Assembly (NCBI RefSeq): GCF_004364325.1
Contig: NZ_SOCP01000026.1
Span: 91,589 to 155,588 of the forward strand
DNA from: Actinophytocola oryzae
GTDB taxonomy: Bacteria; Actinomycetota; Actinomycetes; Mycobacteriales; Pseudonocardiaceae
Length of the DNA stretch: 64,000 nucleotides
Direction: 5' to 3'
Positions within the stretch are counted from its first letter, which is position 1. Each line of letters begins with the position of its first letter. The position numbers were made by a program, and so were the translations under genes. The notes beneath the pieces were generated by a model that was given only the letters and a program-made list of their open reading frames with translations, was not told the DNA's origin and made no database searches. Shown one piece after another: positions 11,779 to 20,504 of this stretch.

Positions 11779-11943
11779 TCACGCAACACGAACGCGGCGG
11801 GCACCACCGGGTGCCGGCTTCGGCGCGGGCCGTGACTCCTCGCGCGCGTCCTTGGCGCGGCGGCTGACCCGGGACTCGTCCGCCTCGCGGACCAGGTCGT
11901 CGTGCCGGGCGGTCATCAGCTGCTGGATGGTGTACGGGTCCAT
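11779..11943 (-). CDS. Small hydrophilic ORF downstream of arsR
   Basis: This is a 54-residue ORF with AAGGAG 6 nt before the ATG at 11943 (an ATG at 11949 is too close). The product begins MDPYTIQQLMTARHDDLVRE, then becomes rich in Arg, Asp, Glu and Pro, ending RRVRVA. It follows the ArsR gene by 76 nt on the same strand and is probably co-transcribed. I do not recognise a function. Confidence 0.65.
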   Translation of the reverse strand: MDPYTIQQLMTARHDDLVREADESRVSRRAKDAREESRPAPKPAPGGARRVRVA

Positions 11944-12019
11944 GATCATCTCCTTGTTCGCGGGCAGGTCGAAGAGAGCTGTCGTCGGTCACGACAGCTG
12001 AGCTGTGGATGTGGTGCGG

Positions 12020-12589
12020 TTAGGGCTGCTGCGGCGCGACCGTGCTGGAGAGCAGCATCGTCACCGGCCGCGACCCCTCCGGTCGCAGTGACGGGTCGGC
12101 CCGGCGCTCGCCGAACTTGTCCAGAAGCGTCCGGACGGTGTCGACGATCTCCTGGACCTCGGCGGGCGTCATGTAGTCGGTGTTGTTGCTGATGCCGAGC
12201 ACGAGCCGCCACTCGTCGGGTTCGAGGTGCGCGGTGAGGCTGCGCTCCTTGATCTGGGCGAGGGCGTAGTCGAGGAACGCACCCGAGGCGGCCTGGGCGG
12301 CCAGCTCGGACTCCTTGTCCATGCCGACGTCGCTGATGCTCTGCCCCTGGTGGACGAGGCGCCAGGGTTTCTCGCGCCCCTGCCCGCCCTCGGCCTGCTC
12401 CACGTAGTCGTACTTCGCGAGCAGGTTGAGGTGATACGAGCAGTTGGCGACGCTCTCGCCCGTCTCCTGGGCGCACTGGGTCGCCGTCGCGGTGCCCTCA
12501 CGGCCGACGAACTCGATGAGCTTCCACCGCAGCGGGTGGGCGAGCGCCCGCAGCGCCTTCGGGTCCGTGATGTTCCTGCGTTCCTCCAT
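12020..12589 (-). CDS. ArsR-type winged-helix regulator
   Basis: The 189-residue protein has an HTH_20-like winged helix at residues 8-75 (LRALAHPLRWKLIEFV; ECGE-like QCAQETGESVANCSYHLNLL; EKPWRLV wing), then a C-terminal helical domain of the type seen in actinobacterial one-component regulators. The recognition region contains isolated Cys residues but no canonical ArsR metal box. The ATG at 12589 lacks a Shine-Dalgarno; TACCTT ends 7 nt upstream, suggesting a leaderless transcript. It is divergent from fdhD with a shared 84-bp control region. Confidence 0.9.
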   Translation of the reverse strand: MEERRNITDPKALRALAHPLRWKLIEFVGREGTATATQCAQETGESVANCSYHLNLLAKYDYVEQAEGGQGREKPWRLVHQGQSISDVGMDKESELAAQAASGAFLDYALAQIKERSLTAHLEPDEWRLVLGISNNTDYMTPAEVQEIVDTVRTLLDKFGERRADPSLRPEGSRPVTMLLSSTVAPQQP

Positions 12590-12596
12590 GCTTCAC

Positions 12597-12628
12597 AAGG
12601 TACGTTGCTCAAGACTTCTTGCGCAAGA
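12597..12628 (-). promoter_or_regulatory. arsR promoter with palindromic operator candidate
   Basis: On the minus strand TTGCGC (12621-12626), an 18-nt spacer and TACCTT (12597-12602) form a plausible -35/-10 pair. The -35 lies inside the perfect 12-bp palindrome TCTTGCGCAAGA (12617-12628), a natural site for autorepression. Confidence 0.6.
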
Positions 12629-12667
12629 GTTCTTTAGAAAGGGTTCTTTAGATCCTCGGTGTAGGCT
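12629..12667 (+). promoter_or_regulatory. Direct repeats and -10 element upstream of fdhD
   Basis: GTTCTTTAGA occurs at 12629-12638 and again at 12643-12652. TAGGCT (12662-12667) then lies 6 nt before the fdhD ATG, with no Shine-Dalgarno, fitting a leaderless transcript. The direct repeats may bind a regulator. Confidence 0.5.
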
Positions 12668-12673
12668 GTATGC

Positions 12674-13498
12674 ATGGGACGAGTGACCGTGCGCCGCCCA
12701 GTTCTCCGGGTCACCGAGGACGGCAGGAAGCGTCGCCAGGACGCCCTGGCCGCGGAGGAGCCGCTGGAGATCCGCGTGGGAGGCAAGGCCCTCGCGGTGA
12801 CCATGCGCACCCCGGGGCACGACGTGGAGCTGACGCATGGCTTCCTGCTCACCGAGGGCGTGATCGGCAGCCCGCTCGACGTGAGCACGGCGAGGTACTG
12901 CGACAGCGTCGACGACCAGGGCCGCAACACCTACAACGTCCTGGACGTGGCGCTCGCCCCCGGCGTTGAGCCGCCTGATGTGGGCGTGGAGCGCAACTTC
13001 TACACGACGTCGTCCTGCGGGGTGTGCGGCAAGGCGGCCCTGGACGCGGTGAAGCTGAAGACCCGCTTCTCCCCGGCCGAGGACGCGTGCCGGGTGAGCC
13101 CGGAAGCCCTGGTGACGTTCCCGGACCTGCTACGCGAACGCCAGCGTGTCTTCGAGTCGACCGGTGGTCTGCACGCGGCGGGCATCTTCACCACGGCAGG
13201 CGAGCTGCTGGTGGTCCGCGAGGATGTCGGCAGGCACAACGCGGTGGACAAGGCGACGGGTTGGGCTCTGCTGGAGAAGCGCGTTCCCCTGGGTGGCACG
13301 GTGCTGATGGTGTCGGGCAGGGCGTCGTTCGAGCTGGTGCAGAAGGCCGCGATGGCGGGCATCCCCGTCCTGGCGGCGGTGTCGGCTCCGTCGTCGCTCG
13401 CCGTGGAGCTGGCGGACGAGCAGGGCATCACGTTGATCGGCTTCCTGCGGGGCACGAGCATGAACGTGTACACCCACGCGGAGCGCATCACCGACTAG
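12674..13498 (+). CDS. fdhD: Formate dehydrogenase accessory sulfurtransferase FdhD
   Basis: The 274-residue cytosolic protein passes sulfur from a cysteine desulfurase to the molybdenum cofactor of formate dehydrogenase. It shows MRTPGHDVELTHGFLLTEG, the conserved TTSSCGVCGK with the sulfur-carrying Cys pair, GGLHAAGIF, and VREDVGRHNAVDKATG. No formate dehydrogenase gene is in the window. Divergent from the ArsR-type regulator, which may control it. Confidence 0.97.
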   Translation: MGRVTVRRPVLRVTEDGRKRRQDALAAEEPLEIRVGGKALAVTMRTPGHDVELTHGFLLTEGVIGSPLDVSTARYCDSVDDQGRNTYNVLDVALAPGVEPPDVGVERNFYTTSSCGVCGKAALDAVKLKTRFSPAEDACRVSPEALVTFPDLLRERQRVFESTGGLHAAGIFTTAGELLVVREDVGRHNAVDKATGWALLEKRVPLGGTVLMVSGRASFELVQKAAMAGIPVLAAVSAPSSLAVELADEQGITLIGFLRGTSMNVYTHAERITD

Positions 13499-13598
13499 CG
13501 ACCCCAACCACCTCCACGTTCGGGTGACACGTCGCCGGATCGGGTGGACAAACCCCCATCGGGGTAACTCGCAGGTAACCGCCTGCGACCCCCGTGCC

Positions 13599-14024
13599 AT
13601 GAAGCGCGCACTGACAGCCGCAGCCCTCCTCATCACCCTGACCGCATGCGGCGGCACACAACCCGGCTCGGACCCACTCCCAACCATAGAAACCCCGAAA
13701 ACCACGACCGAGCGCACAACACCACCCCCCACAACTCCAACGACAGCAGCACCACCAACGTCGACGACGACCACCACCACACCCCCTCCGGCAGCACCGG
13801 CAACAGAGGCAACGAACGTCGCACCCCCACCGGTACAGCCAGCCCCCTACACCCCACCGGCAGCACCACCTGCGCCCTACACCCCACCAGCCGCACCGGC
13901 CGAGGCCTACTACGCGCACTGCTCCGAGGCCCGCGCAGCCGGCGCAGCCCCCCTGCACCGTGGCTCCCCCGGCTACCGCTCCGCCCTTGACCGCGACAAC
14001 GACGGCGTGGCCTGCGAAAACTGA
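13599..14024 (+). CDS. Lipoprotein with Pro/Thr linker and excalibur domain
   Basis: The 141-residue protein starts at ATG 13599 with a lipoprotein signal (KRALTAAALLITLTACGG; lipobox LTAC, Cys lipidated). About 75 residues of Thr/Pro/Ala-rich linker include a duplicated PAPYTPPAA unit. The C-terminal excalibur calcium-binding module (YYAHCSEARAAG then DRDNDGVACE) has the DxDxDGxxCE loop. It is probably anchored on the outer face of the membrane and reaches into the cell wall. A strong hairpin follows the stop. Confidence 0.9.
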   Translation: MKRALTAAALLITLTACGGTQPGSDPLPTIETPKTTTERTTPPPTTPTTAAPPTSTTTTTTPPPAAPATEATNVAPPPVQPAPYTPPAAPPAPYTPPAAPAEAYYAHCSEARAAGAAPLHRGSPGYRSALDRDNDGVACEN

Positions 14025-14039
14025 CGAACAAACACAGAC

Positions 14040-14081
14040 GGCATGGGCCACCCCAACACCGAAAGGGGTTCGGCCCATGCC
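14040..14081 (+). terminator. Strong hairpin after the excalibur lipoprotein gene
   Basis: Outer stem GGCATGGGCC (14040-14049) with GGCCCATGCC (14072-14081), extended inward by ACCCC/GGGGT. It begins 15 nt after the stop codon. The rest of the gap to clpX (14082-14250) shows no gene. Confidence 0.75.
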
Positions 14082-14250
14082 GAGATACAAGAGCCTGACC
14101 GCCACACAGGCCCAGAACAGCACACAGTGGCCGCTAACTACCACCCACAGCTAGCTGAAGAACAAGCCTCTGGACACCGCCACCCGCTGGGCCAGGCACC
14201 GCCAAACCTGTCAGCGCCCTATCCCCTACCCGAACCGCTCACCACCGCAG

Positions 14251-14283
14251 GGCAACAAGCGGCCACACCCAACGCCGCTTGCC
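14251..14283 (-). terminator. Hairpin downstream of clpX
   Basis: CAAGCGGC (14256-14263) pairs with GCCGCTTG (14274-14281), with outer GG/CC after a small bulge. It lies about 55 nt past the clpX stop. Confidence 0.5.
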
Positions 14284-14336
14284 AAACCCCTGTCTGCCCC
14301 GGGCCGCTCGACCGGCCTGGGATCAACCCGCACCAA

Positions 14337-15638
14337 TCAGGCGGACTTCTCGCGGCGCTCCCGCCGGGATGGCTGCCGAGCGACGATCGTCGGGTTCACG
14401 TTCTCCCGGACCGTCTGCTCGGTGATGACGACCTTCGCCACGTCGGTCCGCGACGGGATGTCGTACATGACCGGCTGCAGGACCTCCTCCATGATGGCCC
14501 GAAGCCCGCGGGCCCCGGTGCCACGGAGGATCGCCTGGTCGGCAACGGCCTCGAGAGCGGCGTCGGTGAACTCCAGCTCGACACCGTCCATCTCGAAGAG
14601 CTTCTGGTACTGCTTGACCAGCGCGTTCCTCGGCGCGGTCAGGATCTGCACCAGCGAGGTCTTGTCCAGGTTGGTCACCGACGCGACGACCGGGAGACGA
14701 CCGATGAACTCGGGGATGAGCCCGAACTTGATCAGGTCCTCCGGCATGGTGTCGGAGAAGAAGTCGGCCGTGTCGATCTCGGCCTTGGACCGGATCTCGG
14801 CGCCGAAGCCGAGGCCCCGCTTGCCGACCCGGTCCTGGATGATCTTCTCGAGGCCCGCGAACGCCCCGGCCACGATGAACAGCACGTTCGTCGTGTCGAT
14901 CTGGATGAACTCCTGGTGGGGGTGCTTGCGGCCACCCTGGGGCGGCACCGAGGCGGTGGTCCCCTCGAGGATCTTCAGGAGCGCCTGCTGCACGCCTTCG
15001 CCCGAGACGTCCCTGGTGATCGAGGGGTTCTCGGACTTGCGGGCGATCTTGTCGACCTCGTCGATGTAGATGATGCCGGTCTCGGCGCGCTTGACGTCGT
15101 AGTCGGCGGCCTGGATCAGCTTGAGGAGGATGTTCTCGACGTCCTCGCCCACGTAGCCGGCCTCGGTCAGCGCGGTGGCGTCCGCGATGGCGAACGGCAC
15201 GTTCAGCAGCTTCGCGAGCGTCTGGGCCAGGTAGGTCTTGCCGCAGCCGGTTGGGCCGAGCAGCAGGATGTTGGACTTGGCGAGCTCGACGGTCTCCTCG
15301 CGGGACTCGCGGCCCTCACGCCCCTCGGGGCGGGCCCGGTCACCGGCCTGGATGCGCTTGTAGTGGTTGTAGACGGCCACGGCCAGCGTGCGCTTGGCCT
15401 CGTCCTGGCCGATGACGTACTGGTCGAGGAACTCGTCGATCTCCGCGGGCTTCGGGAGCTCGTCGAGTTTGACGTCGCCGGCCTCGGCCAGCTCCTCCTC
15501 GATGATCTCGTTACAGAGGTCGATGCACTCGTCGCAGATGTACACGCCGGGGCCGGCAATGAGTTTCTTCACCTGCTTCTGGCTCTTCCCGCAGAAAGAG
15601 CACTTCAGCAGGTCTCCGCCGTCGCCGATACGCGCCAT
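14337..15638 (-). CDS. clpX: ATP-dependent Clp protease ATP-binding subunit ClpX
   Basis: This 433-residue AAA+ unfoldase feeds substrates to ClpP1P2. The N-terminal zinc-binding domain shows CSFCGKSQKQVKK and YICDECIDLC; Walker A is LLGPTGCGKTYLA, Walker B IIYIDEVDKIA, with the pore loop GYVGEDVEN and a C-terminal sensor-2 GARGLRAIME. The start is ATG 15638 (MARIGDGG). The longer frame to 15785 adds unrelated sequence. It lies 235 nt downstream of clpP2. Confidence 0.98.
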   Translation of the reverse strand: MARIGDGGDLLKCSFCGKSQKQVKKLIAGPGVYICDECIDLCNEIIEEELAEAGDVKLDELPKPAEIDEFLDQYVIGQDEAKRTLAVAVYNHYKRIQAGDRARPEGREGRESREETVELAKSNILLLGPTGCGKTYLAQTLAKLLNVPFAIADATALTEAGYVGEDVENILLKLIQAADYDVKRAETGIIYIDEVDKIARKSENPSITRDVSGEGVQQALLKILEGTTASVPPQGGRKHPHQEFIQIDTTNVLFIVAGAFAGLEKIIQDRVGKRGLGFGAEIRSKAEIDTADFFSDTMPEDLIKFGLIPEFIGRLPVVASVTNLDKTSLVQILTAPRNALVKQYQKLFEMDGVELEFTDAALEAVADQAILRGTGARGLRAIMEEVLQPVMYDIPSRTDVAKVVITEQTVRENVNPTIVARQPSRRERREKSA

Positions 15639-15873
15639 GACCGCTGACCTCTGTCCCCTCCGGCGTGCCTCGGAGTGCACGCCTGGAATTTCTGGCCTTG
15701 CACGGGCCCTCGAGTGACAGTGTCGCGCACGCCACTCCAGGCCCGGTCGTGCCTGTTGCCTTCGACGGTACCTGCCAACCCCCACCTAGTGGGAGAACCT
15801 GACCGCCGAGTTGTCGGATTCGGCCGATCAGGTGGCCCCGGACCTCACGGTCCGGAGCCACTCCGCACCCAGG

Positions 15874-16503
15874 TCAGGGACGGCTGGCCGACAGCTTCCG
15901 GTACGGAAGCACCTCGTCGACGATGCCGTACTGCTGAGCCTCATCGGCAGTCAGGATCTTGTCGCGCTCGATGTCGATACGGATCTGCTCGGCGTCCCGG
16001 TTGGTGTGCCGGGCCAGCGTCGACTCCATGAGACGGCGCACGCGCTGGATCTCGTTGGCCTGGATCTCCAGGTCGGAGACCTGCCCGTACACGCCTTCCA
16101 TGGCCGGCTGGTGGATCAGGATGCGGGAGTTCGGCAGCGCGAAACGCTTGCCGGGGGTTCCCGCCGCCAGCAGGACCGCGGCCGCCGAGGCGGCCTGACC
16201 GAGGCAGTAGGTCTGCACGTCGGGACGTGCGAACTGCATCGTGTCGTAGATCGCCATCAGCGAGGTGAACGAGCCACCGGGCGAGTTGATGTACATGATG
16301 ATGTCGCGGTCGGGGTCGACCGACTCCAGGTACAGCAGCTGCGCCATCACGTCGTTGGCGGACGCGTCGTCGATCTGGACGCCGACGAAGATGATCCGCT
16401 CTTCGAACAGCTTGTTGTACGGGTTCGACTCCTTGACCCCGTAGCTGGTCCGCTCGACGAAGGACGGCAGCACGTACCGCGACTGCGGAGAGTAGTTGTT
16501 CAC
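15874..16503 (-). CDS. clpP2: ATP-dependent Clp protease proteolytic subunit ClpP2
   Basis: The 209-residue serine peptidase subunit has catalytic Ser in YCLGQAASAAA and His in ILIHQPAMEG. In actinobacteria ClpP2 pairs with ClpP1 in a mixed tetradecamer served by ClpX or ClpC. The GTG at 16503 is 8 nt after AGGAGG. It follows clpP1 by 14 nt and is surely co-transcribed with it. Confidence 0.97.
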   Translation of the reverse strand: MNNYSPQSRYVLPSFVERTSYGVKESNPYNKLFEERIIFVGVQIDDASANDVMAQLLYLESVDPDRDIIMYINSPGGSFTSLMAIYDTMQFARPDVQTYCLGQAASAAAVLLAAGTPGKRFALPNSRILIHQPAMEGVYGQVSDLEIQANEIQRVRRLMESTLARHTNRDAEQIRIDIERDKILTADEAQQYGIVDEVLPYRKLSASRP

Positions 16504-16517
16504 TGGTCTGTCCTCCT

Positions 16518-17135
16518 TCAGCGGTGGTGGCCGTTCGGCGTCTGGGCGGCGTGCCCGACGACGTGGTCGACGAAGCCGTACTCGCGGGCTTCCTCCGCGG
16601 TGAACCACCGGTCACGGTCGGCGTCCGCGGTGATCCGGTCCACGGTCTGGCCGGTCTGCTCCGCGGTGAGCTCCGCCATCTCGCGCTTCCAGCGGCCAAG
16701 CACCTCGGCCCGGATGGCGATGTCGGAGGCGGAGCCGCCGATGCCGCCGGAGGGCTGGTGCATCATGATCCGCGCGTGGGGCAGCGCGTAGCGCTTGCCC
16801 GGCGCCCCCGAGGAGAGCAGGAACTGCCCCATCGAGGCCGCCATGCCCATCGCCCAGGTCTGGACCTCGGGCTCGACGAGCATCATCGTGTCGTAGATCG
16901 CCATACCCGCGGTGACCGAGCCACCCGGCGAGTTGATGTAGAAGACGATGTCCTTCTCGGGGTCCTCCGCGGCGAGCAGCAGCAGCTGCGCGGTGATCCG
17001 GTTCGCGATCTCGTCGTCGACCTCGGAACCGAGGAACACGATCCGCTCACGGAGCAGCCGCTCGTACACCGAGTCGTTCAGGGTGAGCCCTGCGGTGCCC
17101 GACCGCATCTCGGGCATCTGCCGTGGTTGCGTCAC
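16518..17135 (-). CDS. clpP1: ATP-dependent Clp protease proteolytic subunit ClpP1
   Basis: The 205-residue partner of ClpP2 has catalytic Ser in WAMGMAASMGQFLL and His in IMMHQPSGGIGG. The GTG start at 17135 encodes MTQPRQMPEMR, a short propeptide-like N-terminus. It is first in the clpP1-clpP2 operon, about 110 nt downstream of tig. Confidence 0.97.
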   Translation of the reverse strand: MTQPRQMPEMRSGTAGLTLNDSVYERLLRERIVFLGSEVDDEIANRITAQLLLLAAEDPEKDIVFYINSPGGSVTAGMAIYDTMMLVEPEVQTWAMGMAASMGQFLLSSGAPGKRYALPHARIMMHQPSGGIGGSASDIAIRAEVLGRWKREMAELTAEQTGQTVDRITADADRDRWFTAEEAREYGFVDHVVGHAAQTPNGHHR

Positions 17136-17245
17136 GTCTGCCTGCCTTCTCCGCTCTGGTTGCGAGGTTGAACTGGTGTCATGTCCGACATTAACGAAGG
17201 CGGGCGGTATCGAATGCCCGACACCGCCCGAGTTCGCTCAGAGCG

Positions 17246-18616
17246 TCACTTGGCTTCTTCGACCTCGACCGGCGCGTCGGCGACGGCCTCGGCCTCACGG
17301 GGACCGAACAGCTCCTCGAGGTCCACGTTGTTGCCGCTCTCGTCGGTGACGACGGCCAGGCGCACGACAGAGGCAAGCGCCTTGCCGCGGCGCACGTCCG
17401 CGAAGATGGCGCCGAGCTGGCCGGACTGCTGTGCGCGCTGCACGTACTCGTCCGGGCTGATGCCGAAGCGCTGCGCCTGGTAGATGATCCGCTCGGTCAG
17501 CTCGTTGTCGCTGACGTTCACGTTCTCGGCGTCGGCGATGGAGTCGAGGACGAGCTGGGTCTTGACGGCCTTCTCGGCCTCTTCCTGCACCTCGCCGTTG
17601 AACTCGTCGAGGGTGCGTCCCTGGGAGGTGAGGAACTCCTCGAAGCGCGCCTCGTCGTGGTCGAACGTGTGGACCGCGTCGTGCTTGCGGACCTCGACCT
17701 CGGACTCGACGACCTTTTCCGGCAGTGGGACCTCGGTGACCTCGAGCAGCGCCTCGAGGACCTTGTCACGGGCCTGGACGCCCTGCTGCATCTTCTTGAC
17801 GCGGGTCAGGCGCTCGCGGAGGTCGGCCCTGAGCTCGTCGATCGTGTCGAACTCGGAGGCCAGCTGGGCGAACTCGTCGTCGGGCTCGGGCAGCTCCCGA
17901 ACCTTGACTGTGTTCACTTTGACCGTGACCTGAGCGTCTTCCCCGGCAAACTCACCGGCGACGAGCTTGGTGGTGAAGACCCGCTCCTCTTCGGCGGACA
18001 GCCCGGTGATGGCCTCGTCGATGCCTTCGATCATCTCGCCGGAGCCGACCTCGTAGGACAGGCCGCTGGTGTTGGCCTCCTCGACCTCGGTGCCGTTGAC
18101 GGTGGCCGACAGGTCGATGGAGACGAAGTCGCCACTCTCGGCGGGCCGCTCGACACCGGCCAGGGTCCCGAACCGAGCCCGCAGCTCGTCAAGCTGCTCG
18201 TCGACTTCGGCGTCGGTGATCTCGAGGTCGTCGACGGTGACGGCAAGCTCCCCGAAGGCGGGGACAGTGATGTCAGGCCGAATGTCCACCTCAGCGGAGA
18301 ACGCGATGTGGTCGCCGTCCTCCAGCTTGGTGACCTCGATGGCGGGCTGCCCGAGGGTGCGGACCTCACCCTCGGTGATGGCCTCCATGTACTTGGCGGG
18401 GATGGCCTCGTTGACGACCTCGTCAAGGATCGGCCCGCGCCCGATGCGCGACTCGATGACCCGAGCGGGGGCCTTGCCCGGCCGGAAGCCGGGGATGCGG
18501 ACCTGCGAGGCGAGTTTCTTGTACGCGCGGTCGAAGTTCGGCTTGAGCTCGTCGAATGGCACCTCGACGTTGATCCGGACCCGCGTCGGGCTCAGGTGCT
18601 CGACGGTGCTCTTCAA
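17246..18616 (-). CDS. tig: Trigger factor (ribosome-bound chaperone, PPIase)
   Basis: The 456-residue protein starts at TTG 18616 with GGGAG about 6 nt upstream. The N-terminal ribosome-binding domain has the signature GFRPGKAP. A central FKBP-like domain (GDFVSIDLSATVNG, EEERVFTTKLVAGEFAGEDA) is followed by the helical C-terminal arm and an acidic tail (AEAVADAPVEVEEAK). It works upstream of the ClpXP system encoded next to it. Confidence 0.96.
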   Translation of the reverse strand: MKSTVEHLSPTRVRINVEVPFDELKPNFDRAYKKLASQVRIPGFRPGKAPARVIESRIGRGPILDEVVNEAIPAKYMEAITEGEVRTLGQPAIEVTKLEDGDHIAFSAEVDIRPDITVPAFGELAVTVDDLEITDAEVDEQLDELRARFGTLAGVERPAESGDFVSIDLSATVNGTEVEEANTSGLSYEVGSGEMIEGIDEAITGLSAEEERVFTTKLVAGEFAGEDAQVTVKVNTVKVRELPEPDDEFAQLASEFDTIDELRADLRERLTRVKKMQQGVQARDKVLEALLEVTEVPLPEKVVESEVEVRKHDAVHTFDHDEARFEEFLTSQGRTLDEFNGEVQEEAEKAVKTQLVLDSIADAENVNVSDNELTERIIYQAQRFGISPDEYVQRAQQSGQLGAIFADVRRGKALASVVRLAVVTDESGNNVDLEELFGPREAEAVADAPVEVEEAK

Positions 18617-18733
18617 CGTGATCTCCCGGGTAGCGATGGTGTGGGCTCCCGCGAGTCTATGGAACTCGCCGGGACAGGCGGCGCGCGGGGCCGACCTGCA
18701 GGTCCAACACCATGCAGGCCGCCCCAAGCGAAG

Positions 18734-18807
18734 TCGGGCTGACAGGATTTGAACCTGCGACCCTTCGCTCCCAAAGCGAATGCGCTACCAAACTGCGCCA
18801 CAGCCCG
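18734..18807 (-). tRNA. tRNA-Pro (anticodon TGG)
   Basis: The cloverleaf folds on the minus strand: acceptor CGGGCTG/CAGCCCG, anticodon stem TTCGC/GCGAA around loop TTTGGGA (anticodon TGG), T-arm GCAGG-TTCAAAT-CCTGT, discriminator A. The 3' CCA is not encoded. Confidence 0.95.
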
Positions 18808-18890
18808 GCAGTCCCCAACCGGGGACGCCCGACACAGCGTATCGCGGCGCGCTAGGCTGTCTTCGCGCCGGCATGGGTTACGCGGCGCAC

Positions 18891-18961
18891 GCGGGTGTAG
18901 CTCAATGGCAGAGCCCCAGCCTTCCAAGCTGGTCATGCGGGTTCGATTCCCGTCACCCGCT
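18891..18961 (+). tRNA. tRNA-Gly (anticodon TCC), attachment site of an integrated element
   Basis: Acceptor GCGGGTG/CACCCGC, anticodon stem CCAGC/GCTGG around loop CTTCCAA (TCC), T-arm GCGGG-TTCGATT-CCCGT, discriminator T. Its 3' half is duplicated in decayed form at 24722-24761, marking the two ends of an insertion. Confidence 0.95.
18921..18961 (+). repeat. attL core (tRNA-Gly 3' half)
   Basis: This 41-nt stretch running from the anticodon loop to the tRNA end is the intact copy of the att direct repeat. Integration regenerated a functional tRNA here. Confidence 0.75.
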
Positions 18962-20280
18962 CGTTCGTGGGTCTCCCCTGTTCGCGGAGAGCGCTCACCC
19001 TGCTCACTCGCCATATTCCTTGGGGGCGCAGCCCCCAAACCCCACCCGGCGGGCTTCGCCCCCGGACCCCCTTCGGTGGTCGTCGTGCCCCTCGCGTGCC
19101 CCTTCGTGTCCGCCGTATCTCCTCCGGCCTCCGCCGCGCCGCTCTTGCGCTTCTTGGCGCCCTTCTTCTTGGCCTTCTTCCGAGCCTTCTTGACCATGGC
19201 GTCCATTCCGGCGGCGATGTCCTTGCCCCGCTCCTCCCGCGCGTGGAGGTAGACGAGCGCCGCGCGGGTCGAGCCGTGGCCCATCCGGTCCATCAGCTCC
19301 CGCAGGGTCGCGCCGGTCTCGGCGGCGAGGGTGTTGCCGGTGTGCCGGAGGTCGTGCAGGTGCAGGTCCGGGATGCCTGCCGCTTCCCGGGCCTTGGCCC
19401 AGATGGTGTGGAAGTTGTTCCTGGTGGGCCGCCCGCCCTTCGCGCCGAGGAACACTCAGGCGGACTTCGCCGGCTTCACGAACCGGTCGAGGTGTGCCGT
19501 CATCTCGGCGACCATGAATGGCGGCACGATGACCCGACGCTTACCGGCCGCGGACTTCGGGTCTGTCGAGATGATCTGCTGCTTGTTGGTCTGAATCGCC
19601 TGCCGCCGGACGTGCACCACCCCGTTCACGAGGTCGAGGTCCTGCCGCTGGAGCCCGACCATCTCCGCGAACCGCAACGAGGCGAATGTGGCGAGCAACA
19701 CCATCAGCCGGTATCGCGGCTGGATCGCGTCGGCCGCCTTGAGCGCCTCCTTGATGGTGGCGATGGGACGTTCCGGGCTCTTCTCCGCACTGGCGCCCTT
19801 GATGACGCACGGGTTGGACTTGATCAGCCCGTCTTCCAGGTGGGCTGTGTTCATCGCGGCCTTGAGCAGCCGGTACGCCTTGGCCACGGTCACCGCGCCG
19901 ACCCCGGCATCCAGCAGGTCCTTACGCCAGGTCCGGACCCGTGCGGCGGACATGTCGCCGAGCATCACCTGCCCGATGTGCGGACCGATGTGGTTGCGCA
20001 GCAGCCCCTCGTACAGCTCCACGGTCCGAATGGCCAGACCGGGCCGCTCCTCGATCCACCGGCCGATGTACTCCCCGACCGGCACGATGCCCGCCTCAGG
20101 ATCAGCCCAGTCCCCACGCCCGAGGTCCGTCTCGGCCGCCGACAGCCACCGTTCAGCGTCACCCCTCCGAGTGAAGGTCTCCGGAGCGTTGCGAAGCACA
20201 CCGTCCGGCCCCGGATACCGCGCCTGCCACCGCCCGGAGGGAAGTTGCCGAACTCTTCCGAACCGACGCCGCACACTCAT
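18962..20280 (-). pseudogene. Tyrosine recombinase/integrase split by an in-frame TGA
   Basis: The N-terminal part (20280-19456, 274 codons) carries the AP2-like arm-binding and SAM-like domains and the first catalytic region (LLATFASLRFAEMVGLQRQD). It ends at TGA (19456-19458). The same frame continues with FLGAKGGRPTRNNFHTIW, the HDLRHTGNTLAAETG box, RMGHGS and AALVYLH, giving His, Arg, His and Tyr of the catalytic set. The lesion is therefore a single nonsense substitution, for example TGG or CGA to TGA, not a frameshift. The 3' end is uncertain: the frame stays open antisense through both tRNAs to 18613. The ATG overlaps the xis stop as ATGA. Confidence 0.85.
19020..19038. terminator. Short perfect hairpin inside the integrase 3' region
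   Basis: TTGGGGGC and GCCCCCAA enclose a 3-nt loop. A second GGGCTTCGCCC-like element follows at about 19051-19063. Such G/C-rich palindromes are scattered in actinobacterial genomes. This one probably terminates integrase transcription and may have been inserted into the gene's 3' end. Confidence 0.45.
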
Positions 20281-20492
20281 GACGCCCTCCGCACATACCG
20301 CCGCACCGAAGCCCGATCGAACGCCTCCACACGCCCCGCACTGGCGAAAGCCTCCAGGTCATCGATGTCGAGCCGCACGTACTTACCGACCTTGTGGAAC
20401 GGAATCCGCCGCTCCGCGATCAGCCGGCGCACGAACCGGACGCCCGTGCCGAGGTACTCGGCCGCCTCTTCCACCGTGTAGCACTTCTTCAC
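20277..20492 (-). CDS. xis: Excisionase / MerR-like HTH protein
   Basis: The 71-residue helix-turn-helix protein has the excisionase signature CYTVEEAAEYLGTGVRFVRR, then RRIPFHKVGKYVRLDIDDLEAF. In this element class it directs the integrase towards excision. GTG at 20492 follows GGGGGAG; it sits 12 nt after the rep stop and overlaps the integrase start by 4 nt. It appears intact although both partners are damaged. Confidence 0.92.
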   Translation of the reverse strand: MKKCYTVEEAAEYLGTGVRFVRRLIAERRIPFHKVGKYVRLDIDDLEAFASAGRVEAFDRASVRRYVRRAS

Positions 20493-20504
20493 TTCGCTCC
20501 CCCT

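Noticed and set aside
14043..15647. A 534-codon plus-strand frame opposite clpX
   Set aside because: Antisense to clpX, which is certain; no recognisable protein.
18613..18961. Continuation of the integrase frame through both tRNA genes to 18613
   Set aside because: The sequence is antisense of tRNA-Gly and tRNA-Pro. The frame is open only because the original 3' end was lost at the att site.
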